Shown one piece after another: positions 26,816 to 36,105 of a stretch of 64,000 nucleotides of DNA. A program made the position numbers and the translations under genes. The notes under the pieces were generated by a model. It did no database searches, was not told the DNA's origin, and was given only the letters and a program-made list of their open reading frames with translations. Within the stretch, counting starts at the first letter, position 1, and each line of letters starts with the position of its first letter. Origin of the DNA: Spirochaetia bacterium UBA2205 (GTDB lineage Bacteria; Spirochaetota; UBA4802; UB4802); the NCBI GenBank assembly GCA_002328585.1, contig DCUV01000046.1:19136-83135 (forward strand). Reading direction: 5' to 3'.

Positions 26816-28316
26816 TGGGTGTGATAGCATCCTTATTTTGCTCTGGAGAAGGTTGTGGCGCTTCAATTTGTCTTTGCTTTTCAATCTCGTTGTAAATAGG
26901 TTTTAAAATTTTATCGTTTTTAACAAGGTTAATAAATTCAGTATTATAATAATTGGAAGAAAGTATCTCTTTTGCTTTGCCAATATCATTAATTAATATA
27001 TAACATCGGCATACTATATACAGGTCATTATGTGACAATCTATATTTATTAAAATGAACAAGAGCTTCATTGTATTGGGAAAGCATGTAAAGGGAACGAG
27101 CAAAATTTAGATTGAGTGTTTCATCTCGCAAATTTTCGGGTACCAGTGATGTAAGCTCAACAACCCTGGAGTATTGTTTTGTTGTATAATAATACTGTGC
27201 TGTTGCAATAAAAGCTTTGATATATTTTGCGGGCATTTCTTTATGTTTTTGGCGGTACTGCATATATACTTTCTCAAAGTATTCATAGCACTTGCTATCA
27301 TTTTTGTTATAATAAATTAATCCCAGTTGATAAAGAATCTCAGGGTTGTCACTATCAATGGTATGTGCAGCCTTTAATGTTTGTAAAGCTTTATCATAAT
27401 CATTATTCTGTATTTGAATTGCTGATAGCAACAAATAGGGCGCTACATTCCCTTTTTTAGTTGCCACAGCTTGTTGTAAAAGGTTTTCAGCTTTAGCATA
27501 TTGACCGATGTTGTAATATGATGTTGCTGCTTTAAGCTGTATGGTATATTGTATGTCTTTGCTAATGAATGCATATTCCAGTGCTGTCTCTAATGCATAA
27601 GCTGCCTGGCTATATTGCTTTTCCTTAAAATAAATATCACCAACCAGCATCTGGAGTTCACCATAAAATGGAATTTTGTACAGTATTTGATTAAAATAGG
27701 ATAAAGCATCGCGATAGTTTTCCTGTGAATAATAATACATCCCTATTTCAAAAACTGGTGAAAGAAATGAATTATCAAGGTAGACAGCCTGCCTGAAGTG
27801 TTGTAACGCTGTCGTGTAATCTTTCAATTTTAATTCCAATCCAGCTTCATATTCTTTCTTCGCGTCTTCATTTTCGGTCCACATCAGTTTATTGATAAGA
27901 TTTTCAGCTTTTGTCTTTGCCGAAGCCTCGCCATACACTTCATAAAAATATTTGCAAGTCCTGATAGTTTTTGCATATTCAGACCTTGACTCATAGATAA
28001 CGATTAAGTTCCAGTATGCCAGATTACGATATTTGGGTGTCATTTTGCGGGTGACCGCATTCTCAAAATAGCGCAATGCAGAATCTAAATTACCCAGAAT
28101 TTTTTCAATTTCGCCAACAAAGTAGTACGAATCACCTCTATCGGCAACTTCAATATCTTTAAGAAAATTTTCTTTTGCTTTTTCCCAGTTTTTGTGGACG
28201 TAATAACGGCAACCGGCATCAAAATAATTTTTGGCGCCCTGGGGATATACATAGGTTCCCATAGCAAAGGCAATGCTGATAAGGGTGATAGTTACTGTTA
28301 AATGAAACAATTTCAT
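26781..28316 (-). CDS. secreted TPR-repeat protein
   Basis: About 511 residues from MKLFHLTVTITL; upstream Mets at 28328 and 28349 cannot be excluded. A signal peptide (LFHLTVTITLISIAFAMG) is followed by about ten TPR units, e.g. AGCRYYVHKNWEKAKENFL, YYFVGEIEKILGNLDSALRYF, LQMLVGDIYFKEKQYSQAAY, ILYQLGLIYYNKNDSKCYEYF. The tail is Pro/Glu/Asn-rich. Periplasmic scaffold; in one operon with the divergent ABC pair. Confidence 0.82.
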   Translation of the reverse strand: MKLFHLTVTITLISIAFAMGTYVYPQGAKNYFDAGCRYYVHKNWEKAKENFLKDIEVADRGDSYYFVGEIEKILGNLDSALRYFENAVTRKMTPKYRNLAYWNLIVIYESRSEYAKTIRTCKYFYEVYGEASAKTKAENLINKLMWTENEDAKKEYEAGLELKLKDYTTALQHFRQAVYLDNSFLSPVFEIGMYYYSQENYRDALSYFNQILYKIPFYGELQMLVGDIYFKEKQYSQAAYALETALEYAFISKDIQYTIQLKAATSYYNIGQYAKAENLLQQAVATKKGNVAPYLLLSAIQIQNNDYDKALQTLKAAHTIDSDNPEILYQLGLIYYNKNDSKCYEYFEKVYMQYRQKHKEMPAKYIKAFIATAQYYYTTKQYSRVVELTSLVPENLRDETLNLNFARSLYMLSQYNEALVHFNKYRLSHNDLYIVCRCYILINDIGKAKEILSSNYYNTEFINLVKNDKILKPIYNEIEKQRQIEAPQPSPEQNKDAITPNENTKEPSTVQ

Positions 28317-28496
28317 AGCACAATCCATGGTAGTATTAACGTTTTGCAAAATCCTTTCTTGAATTACAGTTTTGTATTACAAATATGTCAATACATTAAT
28401 TGGAATGCTTCCTCAGGTTTAACAGCAATCATAGCAATGTTGATTACTATAACACAAACACTACGATGTATTGTAATGAACATAGATAATACTGCA

Positions 28497-29285
28497 TTAT
28501 TCTGAAAGATAGGTTACCGTAAGATTCTGAATAGCTGCCATTGCTTCAAGAAATTCTAGCGGCATTTCAGTTTCAAGGCTATGGTAGGTTAGTGCAATAT
28601 ACAGATTAGGCTTTTTAGCTCCAGGGCGGGTTGCATCAACCAGAATCCATGCATTATTATAATAGGCTTCTGCCCACATGTGAAATACAAATACATTTTT
28701 TCTACCGGCATATTCCCTGGCAGCAATCATCCCCACTACTGCACGTGCAGGAATCTTTAAAGTACGAAGCAGGGCAATTGCAGCAACAGCATGTTCTGTG
28801 CAATCACCTTTTTTTGTTTCCAGTATTACTGGTGCCGGGATGATTGGTATGCCTTCTGTTTTTGTTTCGATAGTAGTATAGATGAGCTGTTCAACCTCGT
28901 TAACAATATTACTGGAAGCTTTAATTTTTTTTGCATAGCTCTGTACCAATGGATGAGTTAACTGCAAAAGTCGGGTGTCTTTTATGTCTTTATTCAATGG
29001 CAGTTGAGCATAATCCTTATTTTTTCCTGCTTTGATTAACACTGCGTGGCGATTGTTATTATTTTTTGTAGACAGTATTGTTTGATAGGGTGTTGCTATA
29101 AGCAAAATTTCTTGCTCAGAGGTTATCATATAAAGAGAAAAATCTTCAGCCCAGATCCTGGGGGTAAAATTTTTTATTGACACAGTTGAAAAAGCTGATG
29201 GCATGTTCTGCGAATGAACATGAATAAAGCATACTAAAACAATAGCAGTAAAGGTTATTGCACTGATAAAATAATATTTTTTCAT
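28497..29285 (-). CDS. exported transglutaminase-like protein
   Basis: 262 residues. N-terminal signal segment (MKKYYFISAITFTAIVLVCF). The transglutaminase core has Cys in KKGDCTEHAVAAIALLR, His in FVFHMWAEAYY and Asp in AWILVDATRPG, so the triad appears complete. Such exported domains act as proteases or in peptide cross-linking. It overlaps the upstream lipoprotein gene by ATGA, suggesting that the two act together. Confidence 0.85.
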   Translation of the reverse strand: MKKYYFISAITFTAIVLVCFIHVHSQNMPSAFSTVSIKNFTPRIWAEDFSLYMITSEQEILLIATPYQTILSTKNNNNRHAVLIKAGKNKDYAQLPLNKDIKDTRLLQLTHPLVQSYAKKIKASSNIVNEVEQLIYTTIETKTEGIPIIPAPVILETKKGDCTEHAVAAIALLRTLKIPARAVVGMIAAREYAGRKNVFVFHMWAEAYYNNAWILVDATRPGAKKPNLYIALTYHSLETEMPLEFLEAMAAIQNLTVTYLSE

Positions 29286-29968
29286 AATCCCTTGCGGATA
29301 ACATCAAGTTTCATATTGAGCATACTGATTGAGGTTTTCAGTACCACTCCTTTATCATCTAAATAGACTATAATATTTTTTATTTTTCCAATGCTTTGAT
29401 CAACCCGCCAAGCTCGATAAGGGATGCTATTGATAGCAATTGTTTCTTTCCCAACAAGGGTAATGGTTACCGGTATTGCATCTTCCCGCTCAATTGAAGG
29501 GTCGTACACATTATGCCTTATTGTTCTTCCTTTCTTAAACTTATTTTGAATAAGCTGATACAGAAAATAATTTCCATCAAGGATATAATCTTTATCCAAT
29601 ACGATGACGGTTTTATTATTATTCTCTGTTAAGGTAATTTGCTTTCCATTACATTCTGCAATAATATCTAATCTTTGTTGTGCTGGTGCATTAATATAGG
29701 TATGTTTTTCTAATTTTACAGGTTTGCAATCCAGTGTTTCAACAATTACATCATTTGATTGTGTCTGGCCGTTGCCCATGGTTAAATCAAAGCTGTAAAC
29801 ATAATGCTTATCCTCAACTTTGTTTGAAATTGTTGCACTTCCTAACTTGACACCGTTTACAAGCAGATCATATTCCCATGTGCCAACAGGTATTTCCCTG
29901 GGTCTATCGGTGTCACATCCACAAATTGAAAATACTAAAGCAACTATGATGATAGATAATTGTTTCAT
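29282..29968 (-). CDS. lipoprotein, partner of the transglutaminase-like protein
   Basis: 228 residues from the ATG at 29968, six bases after GGAGGAG. Signal peptide with lipobox-like FSICGC. The mature part is beta-rich (GTWEYDLLVNGVKLGSATI, YVYSFDLTMGNGQTQ, AIPVTITLVGKETI, YRAWRVDQSIGKIKNIIVYL), reminiscent of DUF3108-type periplasmic proteins; this likeness is by eye. Function unknown. Confidence 0.75.
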   Translation of the reverse strand: MKQLSIIIVALVFSICGCDTDRPREIPVGTWEYDLLVNGVKLGSATISNKVEDKHYVYSFDLTMGNGQTQSNDVIVETLDCKPVKLEKHTYINAPAQQRLDIIAECNGKQITLTENNNKTVIVLDKDYILDGNYFLYQLIQNKFKKGRTIRHNVYDPSIEREDAIPVTITLVGKETIAINSIPYRAWRVDQSIGKIKNIIVYLDDKGVVLKTSISMLNMKLDVIRKGL

Positions 29969-30137
29969 GTGCAACTCCTCCAAAAAAAGAATTATACACT
30001 GCCATCATTTTGGTACATTATTGTGCTACATTAATTATATTATAATAGGTCATCACATAAAACATCAAAGTAAAACGTTCAATATTAAAAATGCCTGTTG
30101 TTCTCATGTAACTATCGTACAACAGAAAGGTATGTCT

Positions 30138-31577
30138 TTAATTGATAAATCGCTGATAACAGTTTTCAATGCGTTTTTTAAAACGCTGATATCCTAATAG
30201 TGGTATTATTTTATCCAGTTCAGGCCCATGAAGCCTGCCGGTAATCATTGCCCTGAACGGCATAAACAACATTTTTCCTTTTAATCCGGTTTTTTGCTTT
30301 ATAGCATTCAGTAATTGGTGATAGTTATGCTCATTAACTTCATTACTGGTGACAAGTTCATAGGCTGTCATTATAATAGCTTTTGATTCCTGCTGCGATA
30401 ACAGCTCGCCTGCTTCCTGGTCAGGTTCAACCGTATCACCAAAGAATATGGCTATCTCGCTGACTATATCCGAAGCTATCTGACAATTTCCTCTGATAGT
30501 GTCAATAACGCTGTTGAGCCATCCTGTGTCATGGGTTGTATATCCTGCTTTTTCAAGGTAAGGATAAAATAGTGAATAAACCTGCTCTGAGGGAAGGTTT
30601 TTTAGATATTCAGAATTCATCCACTTTAGTTTTTGAAAATCAAAGATAGCCGGGCTTTTACCAATTTTTGATAATTCAAACTGTTCAACAAGCTCTTCTA
30701 TAGAAACTATCTCCTCACCTGACCGGGTTGTCCATCCCAGCAGTGCAAGATAGTTAAAAAGGGCCTGGGACAGATACCCCTGCTCACGGTATATTGAAAC
30801 GGAGGTTATGCCATGCCGCTTTGATAATTTTGTGCGGTCAGGACCAAGCAAAAGGGGCATATGAGCATATTCAGGGGCTGGAAGGTCAAGAGCCATGGCA
30901 ATGAGCATTTGCTTTGGTGTATTGGGCAGATGGTCCTCGCCACGGATGACGTGGGTTATATTCATCAGTGTATCGTCAATAATAACAATGTAATTATATA
31001 CCGGAATACCATCTGAACGCACAATAATAAAATCGCCTCCTATATTTTCACTGCTGAAGACAACCTTACCTTTTATATGATCGTTAACAACTATGCTTAT
31101 ACCATCGTTAACCCTGAAGCGAACTGTTGGCTTTCTGCCCTGATGTTCATAGGCAAGCTTTTGCTCTAATGATAAATGGCGGCAGGTTCCCGGATATACA
31201 AATGGTTTATTGTGCTCTGCAGCCTTTGCGCGCATGGCATCCAGCTCTTCCTGAGTACAGTAACAATGATAGGCATTACCGGTTATAAGCAATTTTTCCG
31301 TAAACTGGCGGTAAATATCAAATCGCTCGGATTGACGATAAGGGCCAAATTTGCCACCGCAGTCGGGGCCTTCGTCCCATTGTATGCCCAGCCATTTTAA
31401 ATCGCTGAGAATGGATTGTTCAGATTCCATGGTGCTCCGCTGTGTGTCAGTATCTTCAATACGTAGTATATAGGCAGCGTTATTTTTTTTCTTAACAAGA
31501 TAATTAAGAACAGCAGTTCGTGCATTCCCTACATGTAAAAATCCGGTTGGACTTGGAGCAAATCGTACGCGCATCAT
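30138..31577 (-). CDS. gltX: glutamyl-tRNA synthetase
   Basis: 479 residues, class I enzyme. HIGH-type motif FAPSPTGFLHVGNART, then YCTQEEL, RGEDHLPNTPKQ, KMSKS-type motif DRTKLSKRHG, and the C-terminal anticodon-binding helices. gatA in the same window suggests the cell makes Gln-tRNA by transamidation, so this enzyme may be non-discriminating (inference). AGGAGAA precedes the start; ATG at 31577 or 31574. Confidence 0.95.
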   Translation of the reverse strand: MMRVRFAPSPTGFLHVGNARTAVLNYLVKKKNNAAYILRIEDTDTQRSTMESEQSILSDLKWLGIQWDEGPDCGGKFGPYRQSERFDIYRQFTEKLLITGNAYHCYCTQEELDAMRAKAAEHNKPFVYPGTCRHLSLEQKLAYEHQGRKPTVRFRVNDGISIVVNDHIKGKVVFSSENIGGDFIIVRSDGIPVYNYIVIIDDTLMNITHVIRGEDHLPNTPKQMLIAMALDLPAPEYAHMPLLLGPDRTKLSKRHGITSVSIYREQGYLSQALFNYLALLGWTTRSGEEIVSIEELVEQFELSKIGKSPAIFDFQKLKWMNSEYLKNLPSEQVYSLFYPYLEKAGYTTHDTGWLNSVIDTIRGNCQIASDIVSEIAIFFGDTVEPDQEAGELLSQQESKAIIMTAYELVTSNEVNEHNYHQLLNAIKQKTGLKGKMLFMPFRAMITGRLHGPELDKIIPLLGYQRFKKRIENCYQRFIN

Positions 31578-31606
31578 TATGTTCTCCTGTTACTATAGTA
31601 TACACC

Positions 31607-31840
31607 TTAATAATCATAGGTATGCACCGAAGGGGTGCCGGTGATAATCTCTTTTGTATCACGATCAACGCGTTTTAATAAAGCCTTTATTTTATCAACA
31701 ACATCATCCTGAAATAATATTTTACCACATCGTGAACATTTATACGCTGGAATATCCTCAATAACGATATAATAATACTCGCCGCTCATGCTATATGAAC
31801 TTCTACCTTCTGTGAGCATACCACCACACGTGCATTCCAT
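31607..31840 (-). CDS. YgiT-type zinc-ribbon protein
   Basis: 77 residues. CTCGG near the N-terminus and CSRCGKILFQ at about 34-37 form a two-knuckle zinc ribbon, as in the N-terminal half of MqsA/YgiT antitoxins; the middle reads YYYIVIEDIPAYKCSRCG. There is no helix-turn-helix and no adjacent MqsR-like toxin gene, so it may be a stand-alone zinc ribbon rather than an antitoxin. Confidence 0.75.
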   Translation of the reverse strand: MECTCGGMLTEGRSSYSMSGEYYYIVIEDIPAYKCSRCGKILFQDDVVDKIKALLKRVDRDTKEIITGTPSVHTYDY

Positions 31841-31917
31841 GCTAACCTCGTATATACAGAAAATTAAAAAAAGGTATATATGTCAAGATACTAATTACAA
31901 TAAAAAAACAAAGAAAA

Positions 31918-32415
31918 TTATATTAATTTTTTGTAGAAGACAAGCTTATCATCGCCATCGGCGTAAAAGTCGGTAAATACTGCAGAGATAGTATAGCCTG
32001 ATTTGCGATAAAAGCTGTGAGTTGGTTGGTAAAGTTTTCTTCCGGAGGTTTCTATAAATAGGTTTTTGCCCGATGCTTTCTTTATTGTTTCTTCAGCACG
32101 TAATAAAAGGGAAAATCCAATACCATTCCCCTGAAAATCAGGATGGACAGCTACCCAGTAAACATCGTATGAAGATTGAGTAAGCGGGATTTTGCCATAG
32201 CAGATATATCCTATAACGGTGTTGTCACATTCGGCAACTATAAACTGATACGTGGAACTATCGCCACAATTGATCTTCTCGTTCAATAGCTCTAAAGCAA
32301 TTTCAATTTCTTCCTGATAAAAAAAGTGAGTAGCATCAAGAATTGCCGGTATTACAACAACATCTGATGCAATAACATAATCACGATAAACAATTGTATT
32401 GTTAATTTGTTTCAT
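31918..32415 (-). CDS. GNAT-family N-acetyltransferase of the kamA cluster
   Basis: 165 residues. Acetyl-CoA motif VAVHPDFQGNGIGFSLLL (Q/RxxGxG), then NLFIETSGRKLYQPTHSFYRKSGY and DFYADGDDKLVFYKKL. It lies one base after the second ATP-grasp gene, in the kamA operon. In the known abl system a GNAT (AblB) acetylates beta-lysine made by AblA, so here I infer acetylation of beta-lysine or a beta-lysyl conjugate. The assignment to AblB itself is not shown. Octamer copy at 32257. Confidence 0.82.
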   Translation of the reverse strand: MKQINNTIVYRDYVIASDVVVIPAILDATHFFYQEEIEIALELLNEKINCGDSSTYQFIVAECDNTVIGYICYGKIPLTQSSYDVYWVAVHPDFQGNGIGFSLLLRAEETIKKASGKNLFIETSGRKLYQPTHSFYRKSGYTISAVFTDFYADGDDKLVFYKKLI

Positions 32416-32416
32416 G

Positions 32417-33403
32417 TTAAATGTTAATTTTATTAGTTTTAATAGGGTGTTTTAGTATTATATCAAGCGCATCCTGAAAAGATAAACCATATTGCTTTAC
32501 AGCAGCCATAAAGCCGCTGTAGATTGATATACAGGGATTTGCATTTACTTCTAATATAAATATTTCATTTCCTCTGATTCTGTAATCTATGCGTGCATAT
32601 CCATTTAATGAAAATAATTCCCATACTTTTAAGGATAGCCTGTCAATCTCGTTTAGTAAAGGGCTATCATCTTCAGGAAAATAAAAATTGCGGATAGTAT
32701 GTTCATAAGCAAAAGAATCATGTGCCCACTTCGCATCATAATCAACAATCTTATACATGTTCGGAGGATAGTTTTCAAAAATAATTTCAGCATGAGGAAG
32801 TATTAAAACTCCTTCATCGGTTTGCATGAGTGAAATATTAAATTCTCTTCCATCAATGTATTCTTCAGCAAAAAGAGCGTGCGATGTCTTGAGTCTGTCA
32901 AGAAGCAAATCAAAATCATGTTTTGAGTGTACACGTATAACTGAATCCTGCGTAATATGCATTGATGCATGGGTATTATAGGGCTTAATGATATAGGTGC
33001 CATTTAGATTATTGTTATATTGTGTTGACGATGTTATATGCCTGGGGGTTGGTATGAAATTATTGATCATCAATGATTTACTTTCAAGTTTATGACAGCT
33101 GAGCGCCAATGCCATTGAACCTGAACCAGTAAAGGGAATGTTGTAATGTTCTAACATAAAAGGTACAAGGAACAAAAGATCATCCCTTCCAAATAGGCTT
33201 TCGCAAAGATTAAATACAATGCAATCTTTGTTTGCCAGTTCCTGAAGCAAGATAAGATCTAACTGTGATTGTATGCTGCGCGAGCTTATGGCATATCCCA
33301 TATTGATAAAAATTTCTGCTAATTCGTCGCGCTGCTCAAGGACATCCTTTTCATCTGCCGGAGCATTTCCATGAATAAATTGATGAACAAAAACTATCTC
33401 CAT
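32417..33403 (-). CDS. ATP-grasp ligase (D-Ala-D-Ala ligase-like), second of the pair
   Basis: 328 residues from the ATG at 33403; a GTG nine bases upstream is possible. ATP-grasp features: FNLCESLFGRDDLLFLVPF and YNIPFTGSGSMALALSCHKLE (the N-terminal part), TYIIKPYNTHASMHI (ATP-binding lysine), AEEYIDGREFNISLM, and the Mg site YARIDYRIRGNEIFILEVNANPC. The last motif differs from real Ddl (VNTLPGFT). It activates a carboxylate as acyl-phosphate and couples it to an amine. It lies 124 bases after the first ATP-grasp gene and 1 base before the GNAT. Confidence 0.85.
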   Translation of the reverse strand: MEIVFVHQFIHGNAPADEKDVLEQRDELAEIFINMGYAISSRSIQSQLDLILLQELANKDCIVFNLCESLFGRDDLLFLVPFMLEHYNIPFTGSGSMALALSCHKLESKSLMINNFIPTPRHITSSTQYNNNLNGTYIIKPYNTHASMHITQDSVIRVHSKHDFDLLLDRLKTSHALFAEEYIDGREFNISLMQTDEGVLILPHAEIIFENYPPNMYKIVDYDAKWAHDSFAYEHTIRNFYFPEDDSPLLNEIDRLSLKVWELFSLNGYARIDYRIRGNEIFILEVNANPCISIYSGFMAAVKQYGLSFQDALDIILKHPIKTNKINI

Positions 33404-33527
33404 GTAACCCACTGCCTTAGTATAATATTATATAAGGATTGATCTGATACTACGATTGAATAAATATAAAAAGCATAACAGCATACAACAAATTTTTTAG
33501 GTAATGAAAATTGTGCAACCATTATTT

Positions 33528-34556
33528 TTATATAGAGGAATATAATTTTTCAGGTGCACTATCCAGAAGATTATAACGGGTAAGAGCATTGTACATAATA
33601 TTTGCAATTAGCCTTGGATATGATATACCAGCTTTTGTGCATATAATGGGCAGATCAGAATGTGATGGATGAAGCCCTGCTAATGGATTTACTTCTAAAA
33701 ATTGCGGGTTCCCGTTGCTGTCGCATTTTAAATCAACACGTCCGGCATCTAAACAACCTAAAACCTGCCATGCGCGCAATGCCACATCTACAGCCTTTTT
33801 TGCAATAGCATCTTCTGCAAATCTGTATTCTACCAGTTGCTCGCATTGCTCTTTATTGGCAAACGAATAGACGTTTTTTTCGGCATTATCCAATAAAATT
33901 ATTTCAATTATTCCTGCAGATCGTGCATTAAAACCATTCCCCAATATCCCGGCGGTAAATTCCCTTCCCGGAAGGTATTCTTCTACCAGAACAGGCTGAT
34001 TGAATTTTTTTAGAAGATGGAAGCAGGTATTTGTTAATTCCAGCCTATCATGAATCACTGAAGATGCAGTAATCCCTTTCCCTGTCCCTTCAGCATACGG
34101 TTTTGCAAATAACGGATAGGCAAGTGTGCATCTGTTACAATCATTAATATTTGTAATGAGCATACATGCTGGTGTTGGTATACCATTGTAGCTGATGATC
34201 TGTTTTGTCATGGCTTTGTTCAGGGTAAGCGATAGAACAAGCGGATCAGAAAAGGTGTATGGAATCTGATAGGCATCCAGAAGAGCAGGTATCTGAGCTT
34301 CTCTGCTAATACCAAACATTCCTTCAGCTATGTTGAATACTATATCCCAGCGATGCCCATCAGCCAACCGATTTACAAGATGTTTGATATTGCCTATCCT
34401 ATCAGTAAAAAAGCCCAGATTTTCAAGAGTTGTATCGATTGCATTGATTGTTTCTATGCTATCAAACTCAGCAATAGTTTCTTCATCATATCCTGATGCT
34501 CTGTAGTCATCACGAAGATCGTAGGTTAGCCCAACACGCATGCCACTATCAGTCAT
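33528..34556 (-). CDS. ATP-grasp ligase (D-Ala-D-Ala ligase-like), first of the pair
   Basis: 342 residues; ATG overlaps the kamA stop by four bases, so translation is coupled. Motifs: VGLTYDLRDDYRASGY, FNIAEGMFGISREAQIPALLDAYQIPYTFSDP, LAYPLFAKPYAEGTGKGIT (ATP lysine), LVEEYLPGREFTAGILG, AGRVDLKCDSNGNPQFLEVNPLAG (Mg site). The true Ddl of the window is at 50881-52047, so this is a specialised ligase. It is only distantly similar to its neighbour, which suggests two different coupling steps. Confidence 0.87.
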   Translation of the reverse strand: MTDSGMRVGLTYDLRDDYRASGYDEETIAEFDSIETINAIDTTLENLGFFTDRIGNIKHLVNRLADGHRWDIVFNIAEGMFGISREAQIPALLDAYQIPYTFSDPLVLSLTLNKAMTKQIISYNGIPTPACMLITNINDCNRCTLAYPLFAKPYAEGTGKGITASSVIHDRLELTNTCFHLLKKFNQPVLVEEYLPGREFTAGILGNGFNARSAGIIEIILLDNAEKNVYSFANKEQCEQLVEYRFAEDAIAKKAVDVALRAWQVLGCLDAGRVDLKCDSNGNPQFLEVNPLAGLHPSHSDLPIICTKAGISYPRLIANIMYNALTRYNLLDSAPEKLYSSI

Positions 34557-35818
34557 TGAGTATCAGGATAATAGAAATATTTGTGTTCATAGTTTTTTAA
34601 AACAATGGTATTTCCATCGATACCCTGAAAATAGTCAGGTAAAAGGGGTATTTTTCCACCGCCGTCAGGAGCATCAATTACATAATGCGGGATAGCCAAT
34701 CCTGTTGTATGCCCGCGTAATCCTTGAATCATTGCGATTCCCGTTTCAACAGATGTACGGAAATGCGCTGAACCAACTATAGGATCGCATTGATACAGAT
34801 AATAAGGGCGGACACGACATTGCAACAGCAGATGATAAAGTTTTTTGAGTGTTTCAACAGTATCGTTGATACCTTTCAGGAGTACTGTTTGACTGCCTAA
34901 AGGTATACCGGCATTTGCAAGCCTGTTGCAGGCTTTCATTGTTTCTGGTGTAAGTTCATCAGGATGGGTAAAGTGAATATTTATCCATAAGGGGTGGTAT
35001 TTCCGTAGCATGCTTACCAGTGTATGGGTAATACGTTGAGGCAACACGGCAGGAACCTTGGTGCCAATTCTAATAATTTCAACATGGGGTATGGCTCTAA
35101 GACGTGATAGGAGGTATTCAATCATTGAGTCGTTCATTGTCAAAGGGTCGCCCCCTGAGATTAAAACATCGCGCACCTCTGAATGTTCTGCAATATATCT
35201 GATTGCACCTTCCCAATGCGAAGTGGAAAGATTGCAGTTTGAACGCCCAACAATCCGTGAACGGGTACAATAACGGCAATATGTTGAACAAAAGTCAGTA
35301 GCTAAAAACAATACTCTATCGGGGTACCGATGCACCAATCCTTGAACGGGGGTATCATTATCTTCTGCAAGAGGATCCTCTGATTCTCCTGTGCCATGGT
35401 GAAGTTCATTGATTGTAGGTATAACACAACGGCGTATAGGGTCGCCATGATTATTCCTATCGATAAGGCTTGCATAATACGGTGTTATTGCCATTGGCAA
35501 CTGATATTGCTTGGCTGTCAATGCCATAATTTCATCTGGCGATAGTTCTATAAAACTTGATAAATGTTCATAGGTGCGAATTCTATTAGCTATCTGCCAG
35601 CGCCAATCATTCCACTGGGAGTCATTTACAGCAGGATAATACAGTTTTCTAAATATTCGTGCCTTTGCATTGATTGACCTGGGAACAATTTGCTTATTTA
35701 AGATGGTTACAACGTTTGAATTAATAAAAGCTGACGATGGAGGCTCATCAGTATTTGAGGCGGGACAACCCGGAGGCTCCTGATTTTCGGTATTCGGCAG
35801 TGATTCAATTGCTTCCAT
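34553..35818 (-). CDS. kamA: KamA-family radical SAM lysine 2,3-aminomutase
   Basis: 421 residues. CxxxCxxC at 177-184 (CSTYCRYC) binds the 4Fe-4S cluster. Lys389 in DAPDGGGKIP matches the PLP lysine. Asp345 (QCD) and Asp382 (VIDAP) match Asp293 and Asp330 of the clostridial enzyme, which hold the lysine side-chain amine (spacing 37 in both); glutamate mutases have Lys and Asn there. The C-terminal Cys-rich zinc tail is missing and Thr320 replaces the zinc Cys268. Predicted reaction: L-lysine to beta-lysine. GAGGGA precedes the start. Confidence 0.88.
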   Translation of the reverse strand: MEAIESLPNTENQEPPGCPASNTDEPPSSAFINSNVVTILNKQIVPRSINAKARIFRKLYYPAVNDSQWNDWRWQIANRIRTYEHLSSFIELSPDEIMALTAKQYQLPMAITPYYASLIDRNNHGDPIRRCVIPTINELHHGTGESEDPLAEDNDTPVQGLVHRYPDRVLFLATDFCSTYCRYCTRSRIVGRSNCNLSTSHWEGAIRYIAEHSEVRDVLISGGDPLTMNDSMIEYLLSRLRAIPHVEIIRIGTKVPAVLPQRITHTLVSMLRKYHPLWINIHFTHPDELTPETMKACNRLANAGIPLGSQTVLLKGINDTVETLKKLYHLLLQCRVRPYYLYQCDPIVGSAHFRTSVETGIAMIQGLRGHTTGLAIPHYVIDAPDGGGKIPLLPDYFQGIDGNTIVLKNYEHKYFYYPDTQ

Positions 35819-36105
35819 TTATATGTTCCCTCACTTATTCATGTGATTATATGTATAAAAATTCACTTAGTTCTTCCCATTATAAAAAAAGTAATTTGTC
35901 AAGTAAAATACCGTATTATGTCACAAAAAAATAAAAAATTTTTTCTATAAAAAAATTCATATTATTTCCATCGACGTATTGTTACAAAAATAAAACTTAA
36001 TAAAGAACAAATATATAGCTTGTAAAGAAAAAAAACAAAATTTACCAAAAAAATTAATATTTTTTACAGCTTCTGATGGGTATTATAATAAATATAGGCA
36101 AAGAT

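Noticed and set aside
31607..31840. MqsRA-type toxin-antitoxin system
   Set aside because: Only the zinc-ribbon half is present; there is no DNA-binding domain and no toxin gene next to it.
34553..35818. EpmB (EF-P beta-lysylation enzyme)
   Set aside because: Both lysine-binding aspartates and the DAPxGGGK motif fit free-lysine aminomutase, and no efp or epmA gene is nearby.
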